From: Clavaria fumosa
Taxonomy: Eukaryota; Basidiomycota; Agaricomycetes; Agaricales; Clavariaceae
Assembly (NCBI GenBank): GCA_951802425.1
Contig: OX637800.1
Coordinates: 620,001 to 684,000, forward strand
Direction of reading: 5' to 3'
DNA length: 64,000 bases
In this document: positions 43,561 through 55,727 of the stretch, piece after piece
Layout of the letters: every line of letters starts with the position of its first letter
Numbering within the stretch: the first letter of the stretch is position 1
Notes under the pieces: model-generated
Database searches by the model: none
What the model saw: the letters and a program-made list of their open reading frames with translations, nothing else
Told to the model about the DNA's origin: nothing
Position numbers and translations under genes: made by a program

Positions 43561-46500
43561 ACCTTGCATGATGGGGTTTTTGCACTTGGAATCCAGCACT
43601 CACAGAATGCAAGCCATTCTGGGTTTTCAACCCATTGTAGAGGGAAGCCAGCACTGGCTGTAAGACAAGTGAGAGATGTTTCAAATAGAGCCTGCTCCCC
43701 TTTGGACCACCCTGAAGCCACCAGGGCCTCAGCTTCAATGAAACCAGGGGGGTGAGACCAGCAGCTGCATGATTGAGGGAGGCCACTATGTTTGGATTGG
43801 TGTGACCACATCAGCAAAACCTGAAATTGCTTTATAGCACTCTGGAGCACTGTAAAGAGGGGACCTTGCTAGGAGTGCTATGGGTTACTATGGATTACTC
43901 TATAGTGCTATATAGTTCTCCATAGCTAGCCATAGCAGGCAGAAAACCAAGGTTTTACTGATGCAGTTGGTTGTGTCTGATGGTGTTGGGCTAGGAGAGT
44001 GAGAGGGTGGTACTGATATGCTCTCTACAGGTGAGTATTGTGTCAAGAGCAAATCAGACACTGAAGTTGATGTGAAGCTAAAATTTCCAGATACCAGCCT
44101 GGCAGTGAATGCAGTTGGAGGCCATGGAGGATGGGTAGTAGTTATCTGTGGTTGTATACAGCTCTGACCTGGACTTGATAGAGAACACTCAGCTTCTGCA
44201 TTAGCTCTGGTAGACATTGACTGAAGCTCACAGTCATGGAGGTGACAAGTGAGGGTTGTTGTCTGTGATATGAGCCAGCCCCAAGCAGGATCAGTTTGAC
44301 CTTGTGCCCATACTACATATTCTCAGAATACTGGAAAGGCAGTTCAAATTTTGTGAAAAACACACACATGCCCTCTATCACATCCTTTGAATGCACAACT
44401 TCTCAAGTGCCATCAACAACCATCTTTGTGTTGAAGGCTGTTTCATTTGCAATCTGGGCCTCAAAGCATTGCATACACCACACTTTTGCTTTGCTGCCGC
44501 CATCTGTAGACTCTGGAGCTTTAGTTGTATATCCAGGGTGGCCAAAGTAGAAAGCTCACCACCAGCCCCATTTTGTGGAGGGTGACAACATTGGATGCCT
44601 ATTGGACTATCAGTGTGGCATGTACACTTACCTTTTGGCTTTTGATCTTTGTTATGTCCTTCTTACTCACTTATGCTCCCATGATGCTACACAGATCCCT
44701 TCATTCCCTCATTTCTTCTCTTGTGGATCCCACCTAGCATACTTGTCCTTCTTCTTGATCTGCTCTGCCCATACTGTTTATATAGTTTGCTACATTGTAT
44801 CCTGGAGGTTCATGCTCTCTGTCTCACTTGCATAAACCTCTAGGTCAGTACTGTTACATTGTTATATACACACTCTCTGTCTCACTCACATGAACCTCTA
44901 GGTGCAGCTGTGAGAGGGTGGCATGGTTCAAACAGTGCTACGATACCTCCACCAACTTAAGTTTGAGCTGCCATGTGGTTGAGGTGCAGAAACATTGTGG
45001 TTGCAGTGTTTGACTCAGAGTGAGGACATGATAGATTGCAAAACATAGTGATATATTGAGGTGTGACATGTGTGACAAGAGCATAATACAGGAGCAGTGC
45101 AGAGGGCATAAGTGTTATGTATCAGGAGGAAAGAGCCAAGAGTAAATGCATGTGCTAGAGTGAAGCGAGACCCCAGGACTAGCCCACTGCACTGTTGGCG
45201 AGTGTTGACGTCTTTCTCACGCCTCACGGTTGGGTGCTCTCAGTTGGCAACTAGCACAACACTAGCACAACACTGGTACACGAGCCTGTATCGCCTCGGC
45301 TCCATCCCCAAAGAGGCAAAGCCTATTCACTTCACTGTCGGGTTGGCGGGTTGGCCACATGCCATTCCTGTACCCCGCATCAGCACGACGGATAAACAGG
45401 ACACCAATAGGGCGAAATTTGGGGGGGCGGGAACATCGAACTCTATTTCCAGCACCAGACTTCTACACGCGCAGCGGAGCGCTCCGATATGATCGCACAG
45501 ACGAAGGGAAACCCCAAACTGTCCATGTTGCTACCATCAACCGAAGTGATGCTTGTTTTCCCACCTCGTTGTGATGGTGGGAAGTTTGAGAACCGAAGTA
45601 AGGGGACCTGCGACGACGCCGGACGCCGTCTTGCGTTGGGCGCTAGCTCCCATCGGTCAACAATGACAAAAAAGAACTCGGGGCCCGGAGCATGTCACGG
45701 CCAAAGGTACCCGTACCCGTTGCCTCGTTGTTTCGTAAGCCAAAGATCTGAGATTAACCGGTTATACGATACACAAGATCATATGTAACAGTAAAATGTT
45801 TTGTATACGACGCCAAAAGGCAGCAAGACCCGGCCAGCAGCCTAACCAGACACCGCCCGTTGCAAGCAACAGAGGCAGCGTAGTCGGCCGGAAAGGTGAG
45901 GTGGATATGGGGAATGGAAGCAACATACGACCAAACGCGATTGCGAAAACTCGTTTTCGTTCTCTTTTGTTCAAAATCTGTTGGCGAATCTCAAAACGAA
46001 GCATGTCACCGAGAAAAGCCTTGCGAACTCGAACCAGGAAAGGAGAGTAGGGAAAAAAGGGAAACATGTCACAGCGGTTTGGGCGCGCGGCGAACGGCGA
46101 CATGGCGAAACAGAAGGCCGGGGCGAGTATGGGGACTGGTGGAAAAGAAAGGGAAGGGAAGGCGAGTACGCAGCACAGCAGGGCGGCAGAAAACGGAGCC
46201 GGAGTGGGGAGGTAGAAAAAAAGGAAAGCAATTTGAAATTGGTGAAAGTAGAGGGGTGGTCGACCGGGATATGTGGTGAGCCGACGTTTGTGAGCGTAAT
46301 GGAAGGAAAGAAACAAGGCCGGTGGTGGAAACGACCAACAAGAATTGCAAGAGGGACGGGCGCAAACGAATAACGAGGCGAAACGCCAACACAACCCCTC
46401 TCCTTTGTTTTTGGATCTGGAAGAGAAAGATATGTACTTTTTTCCTTCTTGCGCCATGGTAAGTCGAAGGCAACGTCGGATCCAAAATTGAGCATAGATA

Positions 46501-46629
46501 GTCGGCGTAAGCGGACCGAGAGTATAATGTAGTACTTTTTGATGGTCTTCGATGTCCCGAGACGACGGGAAGCGAAGGCGGAATGGTATTGTTATTGAGC
46601 GTCGAAAGAAGGAGACACATCCACCATGT
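43561..46629. other. No gene recognised; CpG-poor left part, CpG-normal right part
   Basis: 43561 to about 45170 is CpG-poor, with short frames only, and is probably old repeat DNA. From about 45170 CpG becomes normal. Frames there, such as 45112-45492 plus and the 291-codon minus frame 46637-45762, show no domains. The latter lies directly behind the Sfp1-like gene and is rich in Phe, Pro, Arg and Ser, as out-of-frame 3' UTR often is. Confidence 0.5.
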
Positions 46630-48703
46630 TCAAGCAATCATACTGCTGTCCCTATTCCCAGCATAGGTCGAACCACCTGTCCCAGTAGGACCCATCGCAC
46701 CTGCCAGGGTGTAGCTCGTAGTCTGGAACGGCGTGAACGATGACAGGGCACACGACGGTGGTGGCGAGGGCGACGATGGCTGTGACGACGAAGACGGCTG
46801 CGCTTGGTACAGCATCCCCCTATACGCGAAAGATGATGGCGACGCGAGCAGTGATGGTGGTGCCTGCGGCTGCTGTTGCAGCGGTGCCTGCAGCGTCACT
46901 CCGTCTTCAAAAGCCTCGTATGCCGGAACCCCGGCTAGGGCCGATGCAAGTGGGGGCGGCGTCTGAGCCCTGCTCTGCGCCCGGCTGCCCCCCCGGCTCT
47001 GCGACCGACTCTTCGTGCCGCCGCCGAGGCACTCATGCACGCCCATCGCGAGCATCTCCAGGCCCTTCCGCCCGTGCTCTCCCGAATGCGAGTAGTGGTA
47101 CCGCAGCCCGTTCATGTTCTTGTACCGTCGCTGGCAGTCCCCGATCCCGCACGCGAATGGCCGGATGCGCTTCTCCAGCATGAGAAGGTCCGCCTGCGTC
47201 ACCTCCACGCCGTCCACAGCGTACTCTCCGTCCTGCAGCGACGTCGGCGACCCTGGGATCGTCGGCGAGCCCGGCATTGAGTTCGACTGCTGCTGCTGTT
47301 GCTGCTGCTGCGCAGACTTGCTCGCAAGCAGCACCTTCACCGCCTCGACCTCCCGTACCGGCTTCAACGAGCAACTTCCGTGCGTCATGTGATACTTGAG
47401 CCCGTTCGCCTGCTTGTAACTCTTGTTGCAGTTCGATTTGGGGCACCGGAATGGCTTGCTCAGCAAGAGAGTGCTCGCGGGGCGAGAAAGCGTCGTTGAT
47501 GGCGCGGAGACGGTCGGCTGGCGCCGTATGATGGAAGGGAGAATGGACGAGGATGGGGAGGATGGCCGTAGCGGTAGCGTGGACATGTGAGAAGGAATAC
47601 GTGAGGCGGTGGCGTTTAGCGTCGACGAGAATAGGGCAGACGGTTGGACACAGTTCCCAGTGGTTCCTGCATCCTCACCGCCAACTGTGACGGAAGCGTC
47701 ATCGTGACTCGTCGGGCTGGGCACGGTACCGGGCATGCTCGAGCTGTAGTCGGAGTAGCCGGCGTAGGCGTTAAAAGGATAGGTAAGCCCTGTTTCGGGG
47801 GTCATAGCGCGTGAACCAGCATGCGAATGAGAAGTAGGGCGGGGGGAAGGTGGTTGCGACTGATAAGGCGGGAAGGGTAACAGGGTATGCGAATAAGGAT
47901 ACCGCGGGGTCGGAACCGGGCTCTCTGGGGGGGAAGGGGAAGATGCACAGGATGAGGGTGCCATCGAGGGTAGGTCCAGCTCCATGTCATCAGGATCGAG
48001 AAGGCCGCCCTGGAAGGGCAGCACTTCCGAGATTGAGTGAGGCGGAGGCGCCTGGGACTTAAGGAAGAAGACGTCCTTCGCCAGATAAGGAGGGTGAGCA
48101 AGGGGCCGAGCGGGGGGGATAAGAGCATTCGCTATTGAGTTGGCAGAAATGGGGGGAGTGACGGCGGAAACAGCTGGCTGCCCGGTGAGATGGGAAAGTG
48201 TCTGGGGATAGGCGTGGGCTGGAACGAAATGGGCCTCCTCGAAGTGATCTACTAGAGCATGCATGTCGGTGAGATTGAGACCACAGCAAGTATAATTGCG
48301 GCACTGGAGGGAAGATATATGAGACTGAGAAAGAGAACGAGAGGGAGGCATGCGTACCAGCTCATCTTGGCGATCGAACACGTGTAGGGCATTCGAGAGT
48401 GATCCACGATCACTTTCGATTGAAGAGGAGATTTTACCACATTTGAAGTCATTCGGACTGTGAAAAGGGTTGGAACAGAACGTGATGGTAATGATGAGAT
48501 GGGACCCACTCTAGAATGGCGGACTGATGACTAGGAGAACCTGGATAATGGAACCTGTTGCTGAATGAGCCCGCTTTCCACGATAAGGGAAACTGCATTG
48601 TGTAAGAGGCGGCGTTGAAAGAGTTTCCATTATACGAGCCCATTGTATGGTCGAATTCGATTGGGTTTGAAGGGGAAGCGAGGGGTTGCGAAGCAGTGGC
48701 CAT
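46630..48703 (-). CDS. Sfp1-like C2H2 zinc-finger transcription regulator
   Basis: Nuclear regulator related to yeast Sfp1, which controls ribosomal protein and ribosome biogenesis genes under TOR signalling. That role here is inferred. Exon 1 is 48703-48510 and exon 2 is 48457-46630, joined by a 52-nt GT-AG intron in phase, giving 673 residues. An N-terminal CRNYTCCGLNLTDMHALVDH plus FEEAHF block is typical of these proteins. Two C-terminal C2H2 fingers are seen: FRCPKSNCNKSYKQANGLKY then HMTHGSC, and FACGIGDCQRRYKNMNGLRY then HYSHSGEH. The rest is low-complexity Ser/Pro and Gln-rich (a Gln run at about 47285-47308). A second intron is possible at GTACGC (about 48349), removing 33 or 54 nt in frame, so the start of the conserved block may differ slightly. 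The ATG at 48703 is followed by a plausible N-terminus. Confidence 0.85.
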
Positions 48704-48774
48704 TGAGTGATTATGAATATGGGTGTGCTAGTAGAATAGCGGTTGTCTAAGGATTAGGAGTCTAAGGAAGAAGT

Positions 48775-48930
48775 AGGGGGACGGGAAGGGAAGAAGGGGA
48801 AGAGAGAGAGACGGATGGAGGAGGAAGAGGAGGAGAGGAGGAGGAGGAGGAGAGAGAGGGGGGGGGGTGTGATGTGGGAGGTGTGGGACACGCGCTCTTG
48901 TGACGGGGGTGTGGTTCATATATAATTGAA
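48775..48930 (-). promoter_or_regulatory. Pyrimidine-rich leader/promoter of the Sfp1-like gene
   Basis: Plus-strand bases 48775-48868 are almost pure purine (GAGGAGGAGG and a G run), so the gene's own strand carries a CT tract 70-165 nt before the ATG. A TATATAAT word lies at about 48918-48925. CT tracts just before the transcription start are common in fungal genes. Confidence 0.5.
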
Positions 48931-51900
48931 GTTATTTGCGCTGTGATTGGTTCGCCGGGATGTTTGCGATTTAGTGTCAAATAAACCATAACAATTAACC
49001 AAAGATGGGATATACACAGCCATACATGAACATTCAATTGAACAAATACGGGTGCAATAGTTGGGGGGTGGGGTCAGCAAGCTCTTCATGTGCCGGTACT
49101 ATACTACTATAAACACTCTCTGGCTTTCTGGTCCTCTCTTTTTGAGATGCTACGAGTGGTCATCGTCGTTGTCCAATTCAATGTCAGACCATGTCCTCGC
49201 GTGAAACGCGTCGCTTGTGCCTGTGGGTGTGCCACCGCCGTTACTACACCCCGACGTCGGTGCGGCCGAAACTCGACAATGAGACCACCACATATTGCTC
49301 GATGTGACGCACAGCCTGTATTGTCGATGTCTTTCGACGTGCCCTTGCTTCAGAATTCACTCCTTTGCCCTTGCCATCAATGACGGGTAACAACACGTGT
49401 CTCAACTTCGGAGCTTGGGATGCCTGGTTTGGTCAAGCGTGAACCGCGACAACAAACGCCTCTTCGAATTCTCTGCCTCGCCCTCACCCTCGTCTTCAAC
49501 TTTTCGCCTTTTCTGCAACCCAGGACGGTACCATCTTGTCCTCCCTGTTTCCCCACAACCACTCCCGTCTACGTTCTTCTCTGTCCCTCGCAGAAACCAC
49601 ACTCAGCGACCCTGATTGACTTAAACCAAATTGGGATGCTCGATTGTGGCCGATCGTCTAAACCTGTTCGTCGATAACCTGGCCTTGCATCGTGTGCAAT
49701 AAAACCTCGCGGTGAATGGCCAAAAGGACCTCAGTGCGAACCTCTTCTGGCGTTCTCGGACAAAGATGCTGTAGTCGAATGGTTGTCCCTGAGAAGAAGG
49801 GTAAAGCTTCCTTTCGTGCCTAGCAAGGGCTCGTTTTGAGGTTGCCAGTTCAAGTTATAGTGTAAATCCTGAGTCGTAACATATCTTGTTCTACATCACC
49901 TTACCATGTAGTACATCGCAGCCCCTGTTCAACACAGCGTGGATTTAATGGATAAACATCACTTCATGGGCAAGTCGGTCCTAACGTCATGATATGATGT
50001 AGCTGATCCACAGCATGCTGTGCTCCCCAGCGAGCAAGGTTCAACCTTTTTCCCTGTCGCCTGGTCAGAGATTGCAAAGAACTTGTTGTGATTATCGTCT
50101 ACGTGGACCTGACGAGGGGACCAAAAAAAAAAGGAGACATCTTTGGTCGTTCTCCGGTACCCCATATAGCATACAATGACGAGAACCTTTCGTTCGACCC
50201 TCAGCCCTCAGCATCCGAGCGTTCACCGTGGCTCTTTGTTTCTGTTAAACTTGAATAACTTATTGTGCTTCGCCGCAGCGATAGTGGGGGAACTATATTT
50301 CACAAGCTGTCTGCCAAATATACATCGAGAGCTTACAATGTTCAAGCTTTCCTCGTCTGGCCTGTCAGTGCATTTCGGATGCACCTTGTGCTCTTGTTGT
50401 TGTTCTCCGCTCTCACGCCTGACTTATCCGTTACGCTTTCACACCACTTACAGTAGACTCCTTCGCCCCGAGCCATCAGCCACCCTTTCGTTCGCTATGC
50501 AGTCGGCAATGCAATGCTTCCAAGTTCTCGTAGACGCGTGTCGTCAGGGCGAAAGTTGTCACGTGCCTGCACACTTGTTCTCATTCATTGGCGCCAAAAT
50601 TCTGCCACGGAGACGAGCGAAAACTCCTTCACGCTCCGCTACCCACCCTGAGCCGAGCAACCCCGTTCGCACGCGCGGACGGTACAAAGTTGGTTCATTG
50701 TCAGGCTGCCTCGCTTCCCTATCTACCTCCGTTTAGCGGGCAGAGACGATGTGCTAGCCGTGGTCCGTGTCTATCTACTGCACATTCCCGCCAATCACGG
50801 GCCCCGGCTTCCTGCGTCCGTGCGAACTTGTCATTGCCCACCAAGGCATCAGAGCCTAGCCGTGGCTACCCGTACACTATAGCAAGGGCTTGGGCGTCAT
50901 AGATACATCACGGTCCCGGTTCCCATGCGTCTGCGTAGAGTCCGGGTTGGCGCTGATCGCCAATCCCCCGTAAACCACGTGGACTTGTCATTTCCGTCTG
51001 TCATGCAAAAACGCGCTGATCTCCTCCCCACCGCCACACCTCCCTATCTGCACCTGCATCCAGACCATGTGGCGGCCCCGATTCCGCTGCATCAAGCCCT
51101 TAGCGGTACCTTCCTCAGCTCCTACGGGGCCACAGCGATATATGCATCGTCCGTGTTCCGGCGACGCTCAACCCTGGCCCGGCGGTGCGAACAAGATGCC
51201 GGTTTTTCTGTCCCTCGGATCGGTGTCTGACTTACCTCCAATCAAGCACGTCGTTGCGACGAGGGATGTCACATCCGTATGGAGTACGCCGTGATCAGCG
51301 CATTGCGCAAATCGGGTAGTTCTGGGGCTGTGCGATCACGCCCCATTTCTCAGTGCGCCCCGCTCACTATCGTCGATGACGAACACGGAACAGTCGACAC
51401 GTCAGCAAGAGCGAAAAGCGAATAGAACACGCTCATTCATTCATCTCCTGTGGGTACTTGAGCCTTTTGTTTTCTTTGTATCCCACCTGGTGTAATGGAT
51501 TGGCTTCCGCCGCCGCCATCAGTTTCAGCTCCAGAGGCAGGTGGTACTTTGCCTGTCAAGGACATGTCATAACACGGGGTCCCATCGTTTGATCATCAAC
51601 AATGTTGATGCCCCAAAAGGCAAAATGCAGAGATAACGTGCTAGCGTGGCGTCACCAGCGCCATCTTTGGCAGGGGGCGTGATATCAGCCGTCCCGCGGC
51701 TTGGCCAGCCCTGCCGTCATGCGTTTCCATACGGCGACACCGCAAGTCAGTCCCTTCGGCTCGCGGCCAACTGGGACCGAGAAGCGGCTACGAGGCCTAG
51801 ACGTGATGTACTGTGTGTGGGGGTGGCGAAGGGCCCAGCGAGGATATGGAAGCCAAGATACTCGAGTAGTTAACACTGCACGACTCGACAGTCCCCTGCG

Positions 51901-52620
51901 TTACATCGAAGCCACAAGGTTCGCGCACGTGCTACTGCTAAGTCCCGCTCCATCCCCTCCTTGCCCCGCGACACAGGCCAACCATTGGAACGGGTCGGGA
52001 CTGCCCCTTGCGTCGGCCCTGTAAGAAAAGACTCTGCATTTTGCAGTGAGTCAACGACAACTCGCGCACCGCCCCGGAGGTCCGACGTTACGTTCGCCCA
52101 CAGGCCCATCTTCGTTATAATAATCTATGAAAGCCTATCTCTTGCCCATGTGCTGTGACCCTGGTCTTCTATCCCCGCTGAGAGTACAAGGCTCGCTTGT
52201 CCGCTGACGCGCCCCCAGATTTTTTTTTTTTTTCATGCAGTTTTGCATGGTTGGCACTGCCGCTGACCGTGATCGCTGATGCTGAAGTGTCAAGCCTCTG
52301 ACCAGGGGAATGGGAGGGGAATGTTTGCGAGGGTTATGATCACTTCTGTCGGGTAAAGAGATGCGCAACGTGCTACACCTTGCAACCGCCGATCACCGAC
52401 GTCGTCGCCTTGATCCGGTATTGATCCCTTCGCCTCCGAGAACCTGCCAAAAGGGGGGAAATGACCTGTGTAGTCTCGCCAAGCGTCTGCTTGTGCAGTC
52501 ATGTCCTCACCTGCGGATACAATCACGCCCATCACGGGCACTGGCGAGAAGGCACGCCACGCGGCGGGAGCCGCCTCGATTGTTTTGACAGCTGTCTGAG
52601 TCGTTTTTGAATATCATGAT
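48931..52620. other. CpG-normal region without a recognised gene
   Basis: About 3.7 kb of CpG-rich, non-repetitive-looking DNA. The longest frames (50176-50736 plus, 186 codons, and 51701-52024 plus) are rich in Arg, Ser and Pro with no domain, and I could not join them by splicing. It includes A- and T-runs at about 50125 and 52218. It may hold a fast-evolving or non-coding gene. Confidence 0.45.
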
Positions 52621-54312
52621 GGCCCTTCGTTTATTGGAATGAACATACTATGAACATAACAGTGAGACATGACACAATCATACTCAATTCAATGCAGCTG
52701 AAAGCACCAGAGCACAACTACCCAAGGCATGAAAAAAAGAGCTGTTAGCCTTCATGCCCTGAAGAAGGGAGTGCTGACCTGAAGATGACACTTGGGAACC
52801 TGTAGAGGGCTAACCAGATTGAGTGAATTACTAAAGGCTTCCACTCAATATATCCTAATAAACCATATGGGATTCTCATGCAGCTTGATTTTCTCCCCAG
52901 CTTTTCATAACTTTCCTTCTCATTCACACTTGCTTCTTCCAGAAAACAAATATATATGAATTAAAAATTAAAAGAACTGAGAAAGGGCAATTAAACTATT
53001 GGTCACAGGCTACCTTGTTTCCCTTCTGCAACCCCTCCCCACTAACCCCCTGCTCTCACTTTTCCTATGAATCTTTCCCCACCACTTCCTCCTCTAATCT
53101 TCCAACAAATTCCCAAATTGCCCTGCAGGCACCAGCCTCTGCTCCAATTCCACCACTCTCATGGAGGAATTGGAAGAAGGAGCAAGAGGTAAGTCTAATG
53201 GTCACAACTATGAAATGGGCTGATTCACATTTATAGGGTTACTGTCAGTGACTGGCCACCAGCTCCACTGGCATTGTGGTGTGACTCAGTCTCAGGTGTC
53301 AGAGTCAAGGGGAGGGGGAAACAAAATCTATAGGCAACTATGGGGAGTCCTACCTATGATACAGGAACTGGTCAGGAATAGACCAGGTTGAAGATGGGGG
53401 AACTAGATGACTGAACAACTGACTACTTATACTACTCAGGCCTTATCTCCTTATCATGGTCCATGTGGTATACCCTGCTTCCATTTCCCAGGCACAGGAA
53501 TAAGTGCCTAAGAAGCAGGGTTGCTGATTGTCTGCAGCATCCGCAGTCCATAGTGCCTCCTAGCATGGTCTTTCATCAGTCACAGAAGCTCTCTGTGGGA
53601 GTTCCCTTGTTATTGTCACTGCCTGTGATCCAGACTCCATGGGAGTTGGTCCAGTCACATGTAGGGCTTTAAGTGCTGGTTGGCACTTTATGGCAGTTGC
53701 CCATTTTGGTGTGCCTAACACTTGGGCTTCTTGGACTAGGTGCCATACCCAGCTGGTCCTCAGCATGGTTAGGGACAAGTTAAGTCCAATAATGCACAGG
53801 TGTTTTATGGTCCATGCAAGCTGATAGTCATGTGGCTTGATATTCCACATGGGCAAGCTGTGCTCAAGCCTTGCTTTGCTAAGCACCTATTATGCTTAAG
53901 TAATACTAGCACTAATATGGGTGCTTAGAGTCATATTAGAGCAGACCTATTACTAAGCATGCTATGTGGTAAGCACTTGGGATGGGCACTTATTATATTA
54001 GGCACTCAAAGGGGGTGCTTGAGTAGTGGGTGCTAAGTGCCTGGTGCCTAAGGGTAAGGAAATTGGAATATCCTTACAGTTACTGGCAATGGTGGAGAAA
54101 ATGCACAGGGAGCTGGTGGAGAGTGCATTGGAGGAAACAAAGAGGGAGGAGGAAAGTAAGCAGTTCCAAAATTGTCAAGGCAAAATTAATAATATTTTTG
54201 GTAGATTTGCACAAGGCTCTCAAACTCATCAGCAAGGAACATAATGACTTCTGGGTTCATGGGCAATGTGCCTTGGAGGTAGCATACTTCAGTTACAATG
54301 AACTGTGGGATA
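52621..54312. other. CpG-poor island start, no gene recognised
   Basis: CpG drops sharply after about 52630. Open frames such as 53886-53560 minus (108 codons) and 54026-54244 plus (72 codons, Lys/Glu-rich) match nothing I know. CTTA/TAAGCAC words recur near 53880-54050 (GTGCTTAG, TAAGCACTT). Likely old repeats. Confidence 0.4.
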
Positions 54313-55727
54313 GATGACCCAAAAACTAACATGAAATTCACCCATTGGTTCAGCATAAAAGGCACCTGTGATAGAGTGAAATCCACCTATTAGAGATCAG
54401 CTTAAAAGACACTTGTGTTGTAGTGGTATTCACCCAAAGAACAGTGGGTGAATTTGGACATAAAAATAGTGAAAATCACCCATTCTTTGTACCCAATAAA
54501 TGCTGATTATCAACTAGTCATGGTGATATTCACCACATTTCAGGGTTCTTTGTGTGGTGAATATCAATGGTTTCCTAAGTGAAAATCACCATGACTAGTT
54601 GATAATCAAGTGTTTATTGGGTACATAGAATGGGTGATTTTCACTATTTTTATGTCTGAATTCACCCACTGTTCTTTGGGTGAATATCACTACAATACGA
54701 GTGTCTTTTAAGCTAATCTCTAATAGGTGAATTTCACTCTATCACAGGTGCCTTTTAAGCTGATCCAAAAGGTGAATTTTATGTTAGTTTTTGGGTCATC
54801 CTAGCCATGATATTAGGTATCTTTCACCACAAGAAATCGCACAAAATTAATTTATTGATGATATGCTGAAACTGTATTGGTTGATAATCAGGTAAATGAA
54901 TTGGGTTATTTTTGGCACATATATGACCAAATTCACCTGCTGCTCTCCAGGTGAATGTCACTGCTATCAAGCACATTTTAATTTGATATTTTAGGTGGCC
55001 TCTACATACTTTCAGTGATTTTAACTATATCTCCAAGTATTTTTTTAGCCTGTAAATTATGCACTCAATGGGAGTTGAACCCAAGTGCTCATGGAATTGG
55101 ACTCAACCCACAACTGCTGTGTTATCCATTACACTACAGTTCCCATCTAGACAATAAGATTTTGTGGCTTAAATGTCACTCAAATTGAGAGGTGTATCAC
55201 TCAACATCCTCCAGTTTAATATCACTTAGATTGAGGGGTGTATTGTATCACTCAAAGTCCTCCAGTTTAATCACTCAATATCTTCCAGCTTAAATTAAGG
55301 GGTGCATTGTATCACTCAATATCCTTCAGTTCAATATCACTCAAATTAAATGGGTGTATTGTATCACTCAATATTTTCCAGTTCAATATCACTCAATATC
55401 CTTCAATTTAATATCACTCAAATTAATGGGGTGTATTGTATCACTCAATATCCTCCAGCTTAATATCACCCAAATTGGGGTGTATTATATAACTCAACCT
55501 CATCATGTTGAATCTCCCTTGATTTCAAGAGTGTTTAACCTAATATCCTCCAGTTTAATATCACCCAAATTGAGGGTGTATTATATAACTCAATCTTATC
55601 TAGTGAATATCCCTTGATTTTCATGGTGATTAGAAATCACCCATCACCTGTTTTGTGCTGATTTTGGGTGAAAGTCATAAATCATCTGACCAGATGGTGA
55701 TAACAACCTGCTATTGGGTCCATAGTG
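54313..55727 (-). mobile_element. Family R copy with a palindromic end
   Basis: The right end is TTGGGTCCATAGTG, as in the copy at 20674. At the left, instead of the CACTGTAGGCCCC end, bases 54313-54530 are an inverted copy of about 54555-54790, meeting around TTTCAGGGTTCTTTG, so the end forms a palindrome with arms of about 220 bp. The middle holds the tRNA-like segment (55060-55143) and a long tandem array (55150-55620). No coding capacity. Confidence 0.75.
55060..55143 (-). other. tRNA-like segment inside family R (second copy)
   Basis: Same sequence and position within the element as at 20289-20373. Minus-strand TAGTGTAATGG (A-box-like) and GGGTTCAACTCCCA (T-arm/B-box-like) are kept; small differences elsewhere. 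Confidence 0.55.

Noticed and set aside
45762..46637. 291-codon minus-strand frame
   Set aside because: Starts from a non-ATG-supported context directly behind the Sfp1-like stop, is full of Phe/Pro/Arg/Ser low-complexity sequence and has no domain; best seen as 3' flank of that gene.
46740..47446. Long open frames on both strands over the zinc-finger gene
   Set aside because: Ala/Arg-rich shadows of a high-GC coding region; the fingers are readable only in the minus frame used for the gene.
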